Positions 46,008 through 56,105 of a stretch of 64,000 nucleotides of DNA are shown here, one piece after another (the first letter of the stretch is position 1; each line of letters begins with the position of its first letter). The DNA is from Datisca glomerata. Taxonomy: Eukaryota > Streptophyta > Magnoliopsida > Cucurbitales > Datiscaceae. The translations under genes and the position numbers were made by a program. The notes beneath the pieces were generated by a model. It saw only the letters and a program-made list of their open reading frames with translations. It had not been told where the DNA came from and did no database searches. The stretch is from the NCBI GenBank assembly GCA_003255025.1, contig QANY01013250.1:1969023-2033022 (forward strand), read 5' to 3'.

Positions 46008-47895
46008 TAGGGGTGTGCAGATTTTTTTGAATCAACTAAAACGAACTGAATTGAATCGGTTCGGTCGGTTCTTTTAATATAGCAATTGTAATTGATTCGG
46101 TTATTTTTAATAACCGCATTTTCGACTCGGTTATTTTTTTCAACAACTTTGTAATTGGTTCAAACCGATTACAACCATTTTTAATATATATTATTAATTA
46201 TTGTTATTGAGTTGAAGTAAAAAAACAAAACTAAAACCAATTAACCAAACGCCCAAATAAAAATCCTAACACTCACCTCGCGCCTCCATTTTCTTTCATC
46301 TCCCTCTCGGCAACCATCGTCTCCATCAGTCCTTCGTCCACCATTTTATAATCTCCCCAACTCGAAGCTTCTATCATCGACTCGAAGCTTCCATCTTCGA
46401 GCTCGAAGCTTCCATCATCGAGCTTGAAGTTTCCATCGTCGAGATCTCTGAGTCTCTCTGTCTCTTTGAAATTGAAGATAGTCTCTTTGTCTATTTGAAA
46501 GTATATACGGGTTCAAACTTAGCTTCGAATCGTAGATATGTTAGCTTCGATTTTTCAGACTGTCTCTCCTCTCTATAACTGTTAGCTTTGATATTGCTAT
46601 CTCCTCTCCCTGTAACTGTTGGCTTTGATTATGTATATTTTTTTACTGTTTCGATTGTTTGATTCTTGTACCTTACTAACTTTTGTGAATTTGATTGTTT
46701 GATTCGGTTGTTGTTCTTCTCTATGTTTAAATCTATGTGATAGTTCTAAAATGTCTTTCATTACTGTAGATGTCTGCAAATCCGCCTACTTCTACCCCAA
46801 GTGACAGTGCTAAAGGTAAGAGAAAAGCAAAAGAGACCTATGAAGTTTGGAGTCATTTTGTTAAAAATGATAATAATGAGGACGAATATGAGGAGACAAC
46901 CACTTGTAAACATTGTATGCGTGTTTTAACATGTCCTACTGCTAATGGTACTTCTAATATGTGGACACACTTGAAAAGGTGTAAGAAGAATCCCGATAGA
47001 TTTATGGACTCAAAACAAAAGACTTTACTTTTTACTGCTGTTAGTAGTAATGAGGGAGGTGATAGCAATAGTTCATTAACTGTTTCTAGCTTTAGTGTAG
47101 AGCAGTGTAGGTTAATGCTTGCTAAGATCATCATTAATGATGAATTATCTTTTAAAGTTGTAGAGGGTGAAGGATTTCGGGAGTTTTGTAGGTCAATGCA
47201 ACCTAAGTTTAGTGTTCCTTCTCGGACAACTATGGCTAAATATTGTTTCAAATTGTACATGTTTGTCAACTAAATAAGGGAACGCATTTCAAATTTATAA
47301 TATTGTTGTTCATATTATTATATATCTTTTAATACTATAATGTGGTCATTATTTATTCTTCATACTTTCTTTAATAGAATGTGTGAACGTAGTTGAAGAG
47401 TCTCAGCCTACAATAACAACGATATGACGGACTTGAAGGTGTTGATGATGGCGGACATGAATGTGTTCAGTTTGTTGTTTGTTTCTTTTAGATGATGAAT
47501 ATGGACATAAAGTTTGTTGTTTTTATGGATGTTGTAAACTTTTCATTTTATGTTGTTGGACTTTAATTTTTATAACTAATTGATATTTTGTTGGATATTT
47601 GGATTTAATTGTATTAGAAATGAATGGAGGTTAGTGTATGGAGTAATGAAAATTATATTTGATTATTGATCTATTGATATTTTCAGTTTAAAAGTCTTGT
47701 TGTTTTAAGAAGTTTTACAGGTGCAACTGAACCAATTACAAGTAACCAAACCAAACCGATTACTTTGGTTCTATCCGGATTGATTCGGATGATTACATCG
47801 GTTCAGTTCAGTTCGGTTATATAGGTAACCGGTGAATTCGTTTCGATTATAAAAATGCTTTACTAACCGACCGAACCGAACCGTATACACCCCTA
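46008..47895 (+). mobile_element. hAT-family transposon, internally deleted, 1888 bp
   Basis: The ends are TAGGGGTGTGCA (46008) and TATACACCCCTA (47895), inverted with few mismatches. The flanks TTTACATT (46000-46007) and TTTATATT (47896-47903) make an 8-bp target-site duplication with one difference, the length expected for hAT. Subterminal GGTTCGGT, AACCGA and related motifs are frequent at both ends. One ORF (46770-47273) encodes only the N-terminal part of a hAT transposase, so the element is nonautonomous. Confidence 0.85.
46770..47273 (+). CDS. BED zinc-finger N-terminal fragment of a hAT transposase
   Basis: An intact 167-codon frame. Residues about 12-75 form a BED finger: a basic K-G-K-R-K-A-K segment, then E-V-W-S-H-F, then C-K-H-C (about 46-49) and H-L-K-R-C (about 67-71), with T-S-N-M-W between. 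BED fingers bind DNA at transposon ends. The C-terminal part reads F-R-E-F-C-R-S-M-Q-P-K-F-S-V-P-S-R-T-T-M, the segment just before the catalytic domain in plant hAT transposases, and it ends soon after. The catalytic core and the dimerisation region are missing. TTTCATTACTGTAG right before the ATG looks like a 3' splice site of a 5' UTR intron. It could be translated, but expression is unknown. Confidence 0.7.
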   Translation: MSANPPTSTPSDSAKGKRKAKETYEVWSHFVKNDNNEDEYEETTTCKHCMRVLTCPTANGTSNMWTHLKRCKKNPDRFMDSKQKTLLFTAVSSNEGGDSNSSLTVSSFSVEQCRLMLAKIIINDELSFKVVEGEGFREFCRSMQPKFSVPSRTTMAKYCFKLYMFVN

Positions 47896-48372
47896 TTTAT
47901 ATTCAACTTCAAGAGCGCTCTTAAGTAGTGTTTGGTTTAAAGTAATATAATGTAATTAATACATAAGGAAGTTCTTTATAAATATTCATTTTTATGTTTA
48001 GTCGTTAAATTGTTTTGTTTTAAAATGAAAAAAATTGTTGTCTGAGTACTTGAATTCACTTTCCTCTATCTCATTCTTGATTTCTCATTACATTTTTCCG
48101 CTCTCACGTTTTCTCTATATTGATAATCTCTTCTCCCTCATGTACTTTATTTATTTAAATTTAAATAATATTTTCATTCCATTGCATTATATTACTTTGA
48201 ACCAAATATTACCTTAATCAATAACACTCCCTTTGTGTCACTACTAAACAAAACAGTACAACGTTCATTTATTTATTTTTCCCACTTGATTTGTGGTTAA
48301 AAATATGGTGTTCTTGATCTCCAAATATACCTAATCAGGGGATCGTCATCACGTATTATAGTAAATAAATTC
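47896..48372. repeat. Module Z2 continuation with second MITE copy (47925-48213)
   Basis: GTAGTGTTTGGTTTAAAG (47925) to AACCAAATATTACC (48213) is a full copy of the MITE family. The flanking sequence after it (48214-48310) pairs with 16207-16300. Together with 45780-46007 this shows a local duplication whose copies are separated by the hAT element. Confidence 0.7.
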
Positions 48373-49075
48373 CAAATCATTCCAAAAAATTTCTAAGGTC
48401 CCAACTTTTTTTCTTATTTTGTTGAGTAGATTGACTTTTTATAGACCTCTCATTACATGGTTTTAGCTAAAAATAGTCAAATAGTAATCAAAGTATCAAA
48501 TGAGGTCAGGCCTAGGGTCATATCCATTCGTGGGATCTCCATTATTCTTTATCTTTTATCTGTCACGCTAAGCCGCCCTATCAAATGCTACCATATGGTA
48601 GTTCCATGTGTTTCCGAGCCAATTATTCAAAGCCACTTGGTGAATTTACCAATTTATCTTGTCCGAGTGACGCAGCTTACCCAGTCAATCACTGCCAATT
48701 CACTCTCAATCTGAATCCTCTTTTTCGATCTGATGTCCTCTCTTGTCCAGGTACTAATGAGTTTCCATCCTCGAGATGCCGATATCCGTCTAGACTTGAT
48801 GGCCTTTAGTTCTAGAGACGTCGATTTTCCATTTTGGAGGTGATGGTTTCTCGTTCTAGAGACATCGGTTTCTCGTTCTGGAGGTGATGATTTCCCGTTC
48901 TGGAGACGCCGGTATCCCGTTCTAGAGGCAATGGTCTCCCGTTCTAGAGACGTCAGTTTTCCATTCTGGAGGCGATGGTTTCCCATTCTGGAGGCGATGA
49001 TCTCCCTTTCTAGAGACGTCGAGGCAATGGGTATCTTTTGTTCCACGTGGCAGTGAAGTATTTTTCACCTGTCCA
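48373..49075 (-). mobile_element. 3' LTR of the second Tat-lineage element (minus)
   Basis: From AATCATTCC to CACCTGTCCA this matches 54228-54940 (CACCTGTTCA) with about one difference per ten bases. On minus it starts TGGACAGGTGAAAAATAC. About 100 bases of the LTR's far end (54128-54228 in the other copy) are not found here, so it is truncated or has diverged. Confidence 0.8.
48780..49030. repeat. Minisatellite of about 22-24 bp units in the LTR
   Basis: Variants of CCCGTTCTAGAGACGTC and TTCTGGAGGCGATGG recur about ten times. The same array exists in the other LTR (54620-54900). The minus-strand frames across it (Ser-Arg-Thr-Gly and Leu-Gln-Asn-Gly-Lys repeats) are products of the repeat, not genes. 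Confidence 0.85.
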
Positions 49076-49087
49076 TTTTCCCCCATT
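49076..49087 (-). other. Polypurine tract of the second Tat element
   Basis: The minus strand reads AATGGGGGAAAA immediately before the LTR start TGGACAGG. Confidence 0.75.
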
Positions 49088-49687
49088 GCACTTCGACGAT
49101 ATTCGTCGATGTGTAATGAATATTCCTTTAATATATGGCTCATTTTTGGAGAACAGTTATACTTAGTCTGCTTTCATCAATTCAGGATTCTCTTTTATTC
49201 TATAAAATATGAAGTGTTGTGCAAGAAAAGTTATAAATATATATAAATGATGAGATAATGTACCATCATTGCCTCATTCCTGGGGTTTCTGACATGCTCC
49301 TTGGAAACTCCATCACATTTAATTTTGTTTTACCCCATAATGGCATGCATGCGCATGGGCTTCGTTATCTCATTCTAATGCGTTGCTTCTTTTTACGGCT
49401 CTTTCATCATGTGCATTTCTAATCTGCTGGGTTTTCTTTTTATCTAGCTATTATGTCGCCACTGGCTTATCTTTCAGACAGATTGGACGCGTCTATTCAT
49501 CATTTATTCGACTACACGCTTGTTTATCTGCAAAAAGCTTGTTTTATTTTGGATTTTATTAATCAATTTTGAATTGGGTTCTTGCGTCCGCTACCCATAT
49601 AAAGCCTTAATTTTCCACCTTTTCTTCTTCACGTTTAATCCTTACTCTATAAGTTCTTCATCTCCCCTCTTCTCTTCTTGATTAGTT
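49088..49687 (+). promoter_or_regulatory. Internal region with putative promoter of the antisense gene (TATA at 49598)
   Basis: TATAAAG at 49598-49604 in CCATATAAAGCC is about 84 bp before the ATG at 49688. It is followed by a pyrimidine-rich stretch (49615-49680) like a plant 5' leader. The rest of 49088-49590 is AT-rich noncoding sequence without a recognisable motif. Activity is not shown. Confidence 0.5.
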
Positions 49688-50586
49688 ATGGTTGAAAAAC
49701 CATTCTGGGTTACGGTCCCCTTAGTTAGGAATCAGGACGAATTTGATTGTTTTATCACCCGTCACAAATGTGCCTTCCCATCTGACGTTATTTGTGGTTT
49801 CGAGGATGCGATACCTAAATCCTTTCCTTCTAATCCTCCATACCAGATTTCCTTAGCCCCCATGTATATTGCGTTAGGGCTAAAACTTCATTTTTCTTCT
49901 TTATTTCAAGAAATTTTTAGTACATTTCGTCTTGCTCCTTCACAGTATACTCCTAGTACTTATAGGATTCTTTTAGGTATAAAGGACCTCCATAGGAGGA
50001 ATGATTTTTCCATAGGAGTGGATGAGATCTGCGCTGTATACTACGTCTAATGGCGCGGTACTTCTTATTATCTAGCCCCCGTGCCACTGAGAAACGTGGG
50101 GGCTTAGTCATTGATTTGTCACCCCGGGACAAAGGCTGTGATGGAGTGACTCTCTGGATCAGCGGGAATTGGGGCGGCGATGACCACTGGATCATTCCCC
50201 CGTTCGGAGGGGGGTTCAGTAAGTGGCCTGAGTCCCTTGTCTCCTGCTTTTTATTTTTTATTTATTTTATTTTTTCTATCATTATATTTGTCTGACGTAT
50301 CTTGTTTCTTCGTATAGATTCCAACCTGAATAAAATGCCCTTTAATCTGAAAGACATTGCAGCCCGTCTTCACTACTTACAGTTGTCTAGAATAGGACTG
50401 AAGAGATCTCCTTGATCCAAGGAGAGAGGTTGAAGTCACAGTCGCACCCATTCCAGTCACCGAGTTCGTTGCCCCTTCAACCTCCACAACAGAAATTCCT
50501 CGGGCTATCCCCATTGCGATCTCTATTTCTCATTCTCGTCGGGTAATCCAGACCAGTTCTTTTGAGTCCTTAGAGTCAGAATGGGA

Positions 50587-50632
<46 letters not shown>

Positions 50633-51691
50633 CTTAGCGAGAAGCTAGGCAAAAGGAAGCTGGAGAACAAGACGCGGTATTCCATTTTTCCTACAACGAA
50701 CTGGAGATGTCGAAGCGTCTCAAAAGCGACCTGTTTGAGATAATTGACGGGGAGGAGATGAATGTTCTCCATTAAACTAGGACCACCAACATTCCAAACA
50801 GGTCAGTGCCCCCGGTTCCTTCCCATTTTCCATCTACTGTACCGTCATCAACCTCGGCTGGTCCTTGGATCCCTTTAAACGAGGATGTTCCAAGATAGGA
50901 GGACGCCGCATCTTCTTCCCCCACGCCTGTTTAGAGCTCCCTCTAGTTCTCAGGGCATACCTGCGTAGGACGATAGTCTTTGGAAGTGGGTGCGATTCTC
51001 GACAGCCCCGCCTGTTAGAGCTTCCTCAAGGATCCCCTTCCTTCGCATATAGTGGCAAAGGGGATCATGTCAGATGTGGATGCAGCTGCACTGCGTCAGA
51101 TGTCTATTTTGGATAAGGTCGTCGGCCTTAGTCATAGTTTAATCCAGGTAAACACTTTTTAACCGTTTTTGTTTGTTTTTTTACTTTTGGTTTGTGTCTG
51201 CCCGATTAATCACTCATCTATTATGTTTTTTTGGCAGGCTGTGACTTATCATAATGGACTTCAGACGAATTTACATATGATGGAGCTTCAGATGGCTAGT
51301 TGCGTGAATGAGGTTTGAGAGATTAATCGGGTAAATGATGTGGTCCTCATTGAACGAGAGCATCAAAAAGAGGTTGAGGCTGAGTTACGGCAGGCTAACG
51401 TCCATTTGACTGTTGACTTGAATGCGTCTTTAGTTGAATGGGTTGAAGTTGGAAGCATCTTTGATGGAAGCGAAGATGGTAGCCGAAGCGAGCAGGGAAA
51501 ATATGAAAATAGTTGAAAAGAGGTTGGATGAAGCTGAGGCGAAGTTACTCGCGGCAGAGGCAAAGCTGATTTCAACTGAGGCGACTTTGGTTGAGGCTGA
51601 GGCTAAGTTATCTGCGCCAGAGATGAAGTTGTCCTCAACTGAGGTGACTTTGGCTGAGGTGAAGAAACGAGAAACTGGTCTCGAGGATTAG
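49688..51691 (+). pseudogene. Antisense gene of a Tat-lineage element (Transposase_28-like), with introns
   Basis: Exon 1 starts at ATG 49688. The block Y-I-A-L-G-L-K-L-H-F, then F-R-L-A-P-S-Q-Y-T-P-S-T-Y-R-I-L, resembles the family Pfam calls 'putative gypsy type transposon' (Transposase_28). A stop at 50048 is followed one frame over by R-Y-F-L-L-S-S-P-R and W-I-S-G-N-W-G. Putative introns: 50219-50317 (GTAAGT...TATAG) and 51148-51237 (GTAAAC...GGCAG). The C-terminus (51434-51691) is six heptads of the A-E-A-K-L-L-A type, a coiled coil. A (GA)n run interrupts at 50591-50632. It is antisense to the element's own RT, between pol and the 3' LTR, as reported for some Tat elements. Stops and frame changes make this copy probably nonfunctional. 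Confidence 0.7.
50591..50632. repeat. (GA)n microsatellite
   Basis: About 20 GA units follow GGAGGAA. The run lies inside the antisense gene and probably varies in length between individuals. Confidence 0.9.
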
Positions 51692-51705
51692 TACCAAGCC
51701 ATTGT

Positions 51706-52710
51706 CTACAAGGTTGAGAAGATAGCTTCTTCACCGTCTTCATTCCAACCGTTTGCAGAATTTTTCCTTAAACTTTCAGAAAACGGTTTGCATCTATCTA
51801 TTGACCTCGAGATGAACATGTTTAGAGCGTCCAATCTCCTCGTTAACGTCTGGATCTCTTTGAGTTTCCGCGGGGACCCCATTTCCATAATTGCCTTTAC
51901 CTGGTCCAAGCTTACCTCGATTCCCCGTTGTGTAATTAAATGTCCTAGGAACTTTCCCGCTGATACCCCAAAAGTGTATTTTTCCGGGTTTAGCTTCATG
52001 GAATTTTGCCTTAGAATAGAGAAGGCTTCTTCGAGGTCCTGAATGTGGTGTTCCCGCTTCTTACTTTTAATTAGCATGTCATCAACGTAGGCTTCCATAT
52101 TCTTTCCAATTTGCTCACGGAAAAAATTTGTTCACCAACCGTTGATAAGTCGCGCCAGCATTTTTTAGCCCAAAGGCATGACTTTGTAGCGGTAGACGCC
52201 GTACTCAGTAATGAAGGAAGTTTTTTCTTGATCAGGTTAGAACATCCTTACTTGATTATAAATTGAGTAAGCGTCCATGAAGCTGAGCAGTTCGTGACCA
52301 GAAGTGGCATCTACCATCTGATCTATCCTTGGCAACGAGTATTCATCTTTGGGGCATGCTTTGTTTAGGTTAGTGAAGTCGACACATATTCTCCATTTTC
52401 ATTCTTTTTCCGTACCATTACTACGTTAGAGAGCCATTTGGGGTAGTTCACCTCACTGATGAAACCTATTGTTAAGAGCTTCTCAACTTTTTCCTTAATA
52501 TCTTAATTCTTTTCGTGGGCGAGCTTCTCTTTTTTTGTTTCATAGGTTTCATAGCGGGATTAGTGTTTAACCTGTGGCAGATGATTTCTTATAGGATACC
52601 GGGCATTTCCTGTGTTGCTGCCGTGAACACATCTTTATTTTCTATTAGGAATTCTATCAACTTATTTTTCTCATTTTCTTTGAGACGGGCACCGATATTT
52701 GTTATCTTTT
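51706..52710 (-). pseudogene. Ty3/gypsy Tat-lineage reverse transcriptase, minus strand
   Basis: On minus: K-D-V-F-T-A-A-T-Q-E-M-P-G-I near 52620, V-D-A-T-S-G-H-E-L-L-S-F-M-D-A-Y-S near 52270-52320, K-N-A-G-A-T-Y-Q-R-L-V-N near 52140-52175, then an open frame from 52098: M-E-A-Y-V-D-D-M-L-I-K-S (Y-V-D-D intact), M-K-L-N-P-E-K-Y-T-F-G-V, G-K-F-L-G-H and L-T-R-R-L-D-A-L-N-M-F-I-S-R. It ends at 51706 after N-G-W-N. RNase H and integrase are absent, so the element lost the 3' half of pol. The upstream part has stops and shifts. Confidence 0.85.
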
Positions 52711-53240
52711 AGGTCATTTCCTTTAAGTAGAGGGGCTCTATTTCTTCTCCCGCTTTGTACCTTAGGTCACCCTGCGTGTCTCCCTGTAATTACTATTGAA
52801 CGCATACGAGCCATCACCAGGTCACCTTTTACCACTTCTTTTAACATGATTCGGGGTTGTCGAACCTTTTCTGCAGTTTCCTTCACAAGGTTTATGATTG
52901 GACCTCTTCTTCTCGTCGTATGTTCCTGACGTTCTCGTGGTCCCCTTACCTTTTGTTTCATTGATCACCCTCTGAGTGGGTTTCATGTTCGTCATCATTT
53001 TCCCGTTGCCTTACTTCTGCTTGTTTTTTCACGAGTTCTTGTTGTAGTGTGTTGATTTACTCTTGTACGTTCTGCCACATATTATGCATTGCTTCAATAT
53101 TCCTTCTTTCCATCTCATTCATCCCGTTAAGGATCATCTGCAGCATTTCTGTGGGAAGGGTTGGTTGACCCGTACGTTCGACTTTATTTCTAGATCTGTT
53201 GTTTCCATTTAGGGTTGTGAACAGGTAAAAAACCACTCAA
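52711..53240 (-). pseudogene. Tat-lineage gag N-terminus and protease remnant, minus strand
   Basis: On minus, from about 53200: M-L-Q-M-I-L-N-G-M-N-E-M-E-R-R-N and H-N-M-W-Q-N-V-Q-E, a gag-like N-terminal coiled coil. Then comes a charged stretch (R-E-N-D-D-E-H-E-T-H) and, near 52800-52960, a basic block and V-M-A-R-M-R-S-I-V-I-T-G, which may belong to the protease end. The capsid core and zinc knuckle are missing, so a large deletion is likely. The assignment of the protease part is weak. Confidence 0.55.
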
Positions 53241-53264
53241 GACATGTGTACAGAAAGAATGCTG

Positions 53265-53530
53265 AAGCGGGGAACCATCACTTTTGGAACAGGTGACCAT
53301 CACCTCTGGAACGAGTGACTATCGCTTCTAGAACGGGTGCCTATCGCTTCTAGAACAGGGTGACTATCTTTTTTGGAACGGGGTGACTATCACTTCCGGA
53401 ACGGGGGGACCATCATCCCTAAAATGGGAAAAGAACAACAGAACGAGAACTGACATCTCGAGAATAGGAGATCATCTTTTCAAGAAACGGGAACTGACAT
53501 CTCGAGAATGGGGAATCATTACCTCCTGGA
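53265..53530. repeat. Internal minisatellite of about 22-24 bp units
   Basis: Units such as GGAACGGGTGACTATCGCTTC recur about ten times between 53270 and 53520, with GAACGGGG and GACATCTCGAGAAT variants. They resemble, in the other orientation, the LTR array (CCCGTTCTAGAG), so the two arrays probably share an origin. Confidence 0.75.
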
Positions 53531-54106
53531 CAGGACAGAACATAAGAACAGAAAGGAGGGTTCGGACTAACAGTCAAGTGGTTGTGATTGATTGACCCGA
53601 ACCACGAGTAACCACCAAGTGACTATGACTGATTGAGTTTCTAGTGACAAAGATAATATATTGGATAAGCTGAGCACGAGAGCCCAGACCTGGAGAATAT
53701 CTCATCAGCCGAAAGTATATGGGATGTGATCATCCCCTTTTTATTATTTTTATTATTGTAGCGCCTATAAGTATAGACTCATTTAAAAAAAGGGGGCGAG
53801 GAAGAGACCTGAGAACACCTGAACTAAATGCACTGCTCTTCCTCTCTTCTCTTATCAATAACTATGTAAAATTCATTTCACTTGTGAATATCAACAATCT
53901 TCCGGTGATTTTTTTTCATTTTAAAAGTTTTCCACGTAAATAATGGTGTCTTTATTCTCTCTTTCTCTTTTTAAATTATTATCTTCATTATTCGTTCATA
54001 AAAGGTTCCCCATACCGAAAAAAATCCTTTACAAGCTGCGTTAGACCTGGTTCTAGGCATGTTTATGGTCTTTTAGGGTAGGTCTCTTTAGCCTTTTTTT
54101 CTCATG
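53531..54106 (-). mobile_element. Leader of the second Tat element
   Basis: Noncoding sequence between the internal repeats and the PBS. A 74-codon plus-strand frame at 53719-53943 has no domain. Nothing else is recognised. Confidence 0.55.
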
Positions 54107-54124
54107 CTCTCAATGAAAGCACCA
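54107..54124 (-). other. Primer-binding site of the second Tat element
   Basis: On minus, TGGTGCTTTCATTGAGAG lies 3 bp from the LTR end (TGTAAATG on plus). This is a PBS sequence common in plant Ty3/gypsy Tat and Retand-like elements. Confidence 0.75.
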
Positions 54125-54127
54125 TAA

Positions 54128-54940
54128 TGTAAATGATTTTTCTTAGACTTAAAGAAAAATCAGGAAAAATATGTTAATATCGATCGAACTTGTATTATTT
54201 TTTGTGAAATGTAAAGTAAGGCTTAATCATTCCAAAAATTCTCTAAGGTCCCAACTTTTTTTCTTATTTTTTTGAGTAGATTGGCCTTTTATAGACCTCT
54301 CATTACATGAGTTTAGCTAAAAATAGCTAAATAGTAACTGAAGCATAAGATGAGGTCATGCATAAGGTCACATCCATTCATGGGATCTCATTTTTCTTTA
54401 TCTTTTATCTGTCACACTCAACCACCCTATCAACTGCTACCACATTGTAGTTTCCTGTGTTTCCGAGCCAATTAGTCAGAGCTACTTGGTGACTTTATCA
54501 ATCTGTCTTGTCCGAGTGACGCAGCTTCACCCAGTCAATCAGGGCCAATTGACTATCAATCTGAATCCTTCTTTTCGCTATGTTGTCTTGTCTTGTCCAG
54601 GAACTAATGATTTTCTATCCTCGAGATGTCGGTTCCCGCTCTAGGCTCGATGGCCTCCAGTTCTAGAGACGTCGAATTTCCGTTTTGGAGGTGATGGTTT
54701 CCCGTTCTAGAGACGTCGGTTTCCCGTTCTAGAGACGATGATTTCCCATTCTGGAGGCGCCGGTATCCCGTTCTAGAGACGTCAGATTTCCGTTCTGGAG
54801 GTGATGGTTTCCCATTCTGGAGGCGATGGTTTCTGATTTTGGAGGCGATGATCCCCCGTTCTAGAAACGTCAGTTTCCCGTTCTTGAGGCGATGGGTTTC
54901 TTTTGTTCCACGTGGCAGTGAAGTATTTTTCACCTGTTCA
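54128..54940 (-). mobile_element. 5' LTR of the second Tat-lineage element (minus), 813 bp
   Basis: On plus it runs TGTAAATG...CACCTGTTCA, so on minus TGAACAGG...CATTTACA. Its array of about 22-24 bp units lies at 54620-54900. It pairs with 48373-49075. Together with the PBS and PPT this defines an element of about 6.6 kb. Confidence 0.85.
54620..54900. repeat. Minisatellite in the 5' LTR
   Basis: About a dozen units such as TTCCCGTTCTAGAGACGTC and TTCTGGAGGCGATGG. They correspond to 48780-49030 but differ in unit order and number. Confidence 0.85.
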
Positions 54941-56105
54941 ATATCATGTAGATCATATGTAAATAAGTGACTTGACACTATTATGTCAGATATAAATGAT
55001 TCAATTATTTAATTACAGTTTCCATTTATTGACATTTGATTGGGCTCGTTTTGGGTGATTTTGATGACTCGCCTTCAACACTTTTGTCTGTCATAATCAG
55101 TACTTCCATAAACAAATAAACAAATGATTATCAGAGTTCTATATAATTCAATCATTTATTATATTAAATAATCGATATTATTGACATATTGGTCATATCA
55201 ATAAATGATTCAGTATCTTAGACTGATATATAATATTAATTGAATAATATATATCAAGTAACAACGATCTATCATTTATTTACACTGTCGCAAACTGTAC
55301 AGAACTATATGATATACCCGTATAAATATTTTATTGATCACAACAACGTTAACTAAATCCAACCACTGATTATAAATAAAACACATGACATATAAAAATG
55401 ATTAGAACTCAAATGACATTGAAATCAAAAAATTATTCATTATGATATCTAATGAGAAACAAACGATAAATATTTTTCTAACAAAAACTAATCTTCCATT
55501 ATTGATTTCTCTAAAAATATATGGAGAATGAACCTTGAAGCTTGAGATCTATATAGAATATGAATAAATAGTATTACTGGAATTTTTCTTCACACATTTG
55601 AACACAAAAAGCTTAGTGATAGTCTCACGATAATGGAGAATGAATGCAATCAATGTGTATTATTTTCCTTCAAACGAATCTGGAAATTTGAGAAATCTGG
55701 ATGGCAAAATCTTTCTAATGGGTGTATCACGTTAATAGTAAATCAAAACTTGTCAAAAAGATGATGAATTTCCTTCAAACAACACTGTAAATTTCGGATA
55801 GTAATTATTCGGTTATGAAAAGAATAATTTCCATATCTGAATTCAATAGAAAAAGGTAATAAAAAACAAACAATTAATTTTAATTTAATTTAGTTTAAAA
55901 ATAATATATATTAATGATAGTAACACCCAAAATTTCCTAAAATAATGATATCTCATTAAATAAAATGACCCCTCAAATCAGATGATAGTATCTGTCAAAT
56001 GAAGGATAAAATCAACCGAAAACCATCAACAGCTGATTGATGATGTGTTGACAAAAAATCTGTTATTTAACTAAAAATTGAAAAACATAATATCCTTTAA
56101 CTCAG
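54941..56105. other. Unassigned AT-rich sequence, absent from unit 1
   Basis: It lies between the Tat LTR and the resumption of module Z2 at about 56106. It has no counterpart in unit 1, so it is inserted sequence or a remnant of one. Repeated words such as AAATGATTCA (54986, 55203) and ATAATATATATCAAG are present, but no clear termini, ORF or known domain. Confidence 0.4.

Noticed and set aside
48654..49143. Two long minus-strand frames with repeated L-Q-N-G-K and S-R-T-G
   Set aside because: Products of the 22-24 bp minisatellite in the LTR; the same occurs at 54604-54978.
49688..50050. 120-codon frame taken as a host gene
   Set aside because: It lies between the polypurine tract and RT of a Tat element and resembles Transposase_28, so it was assigned to the element.
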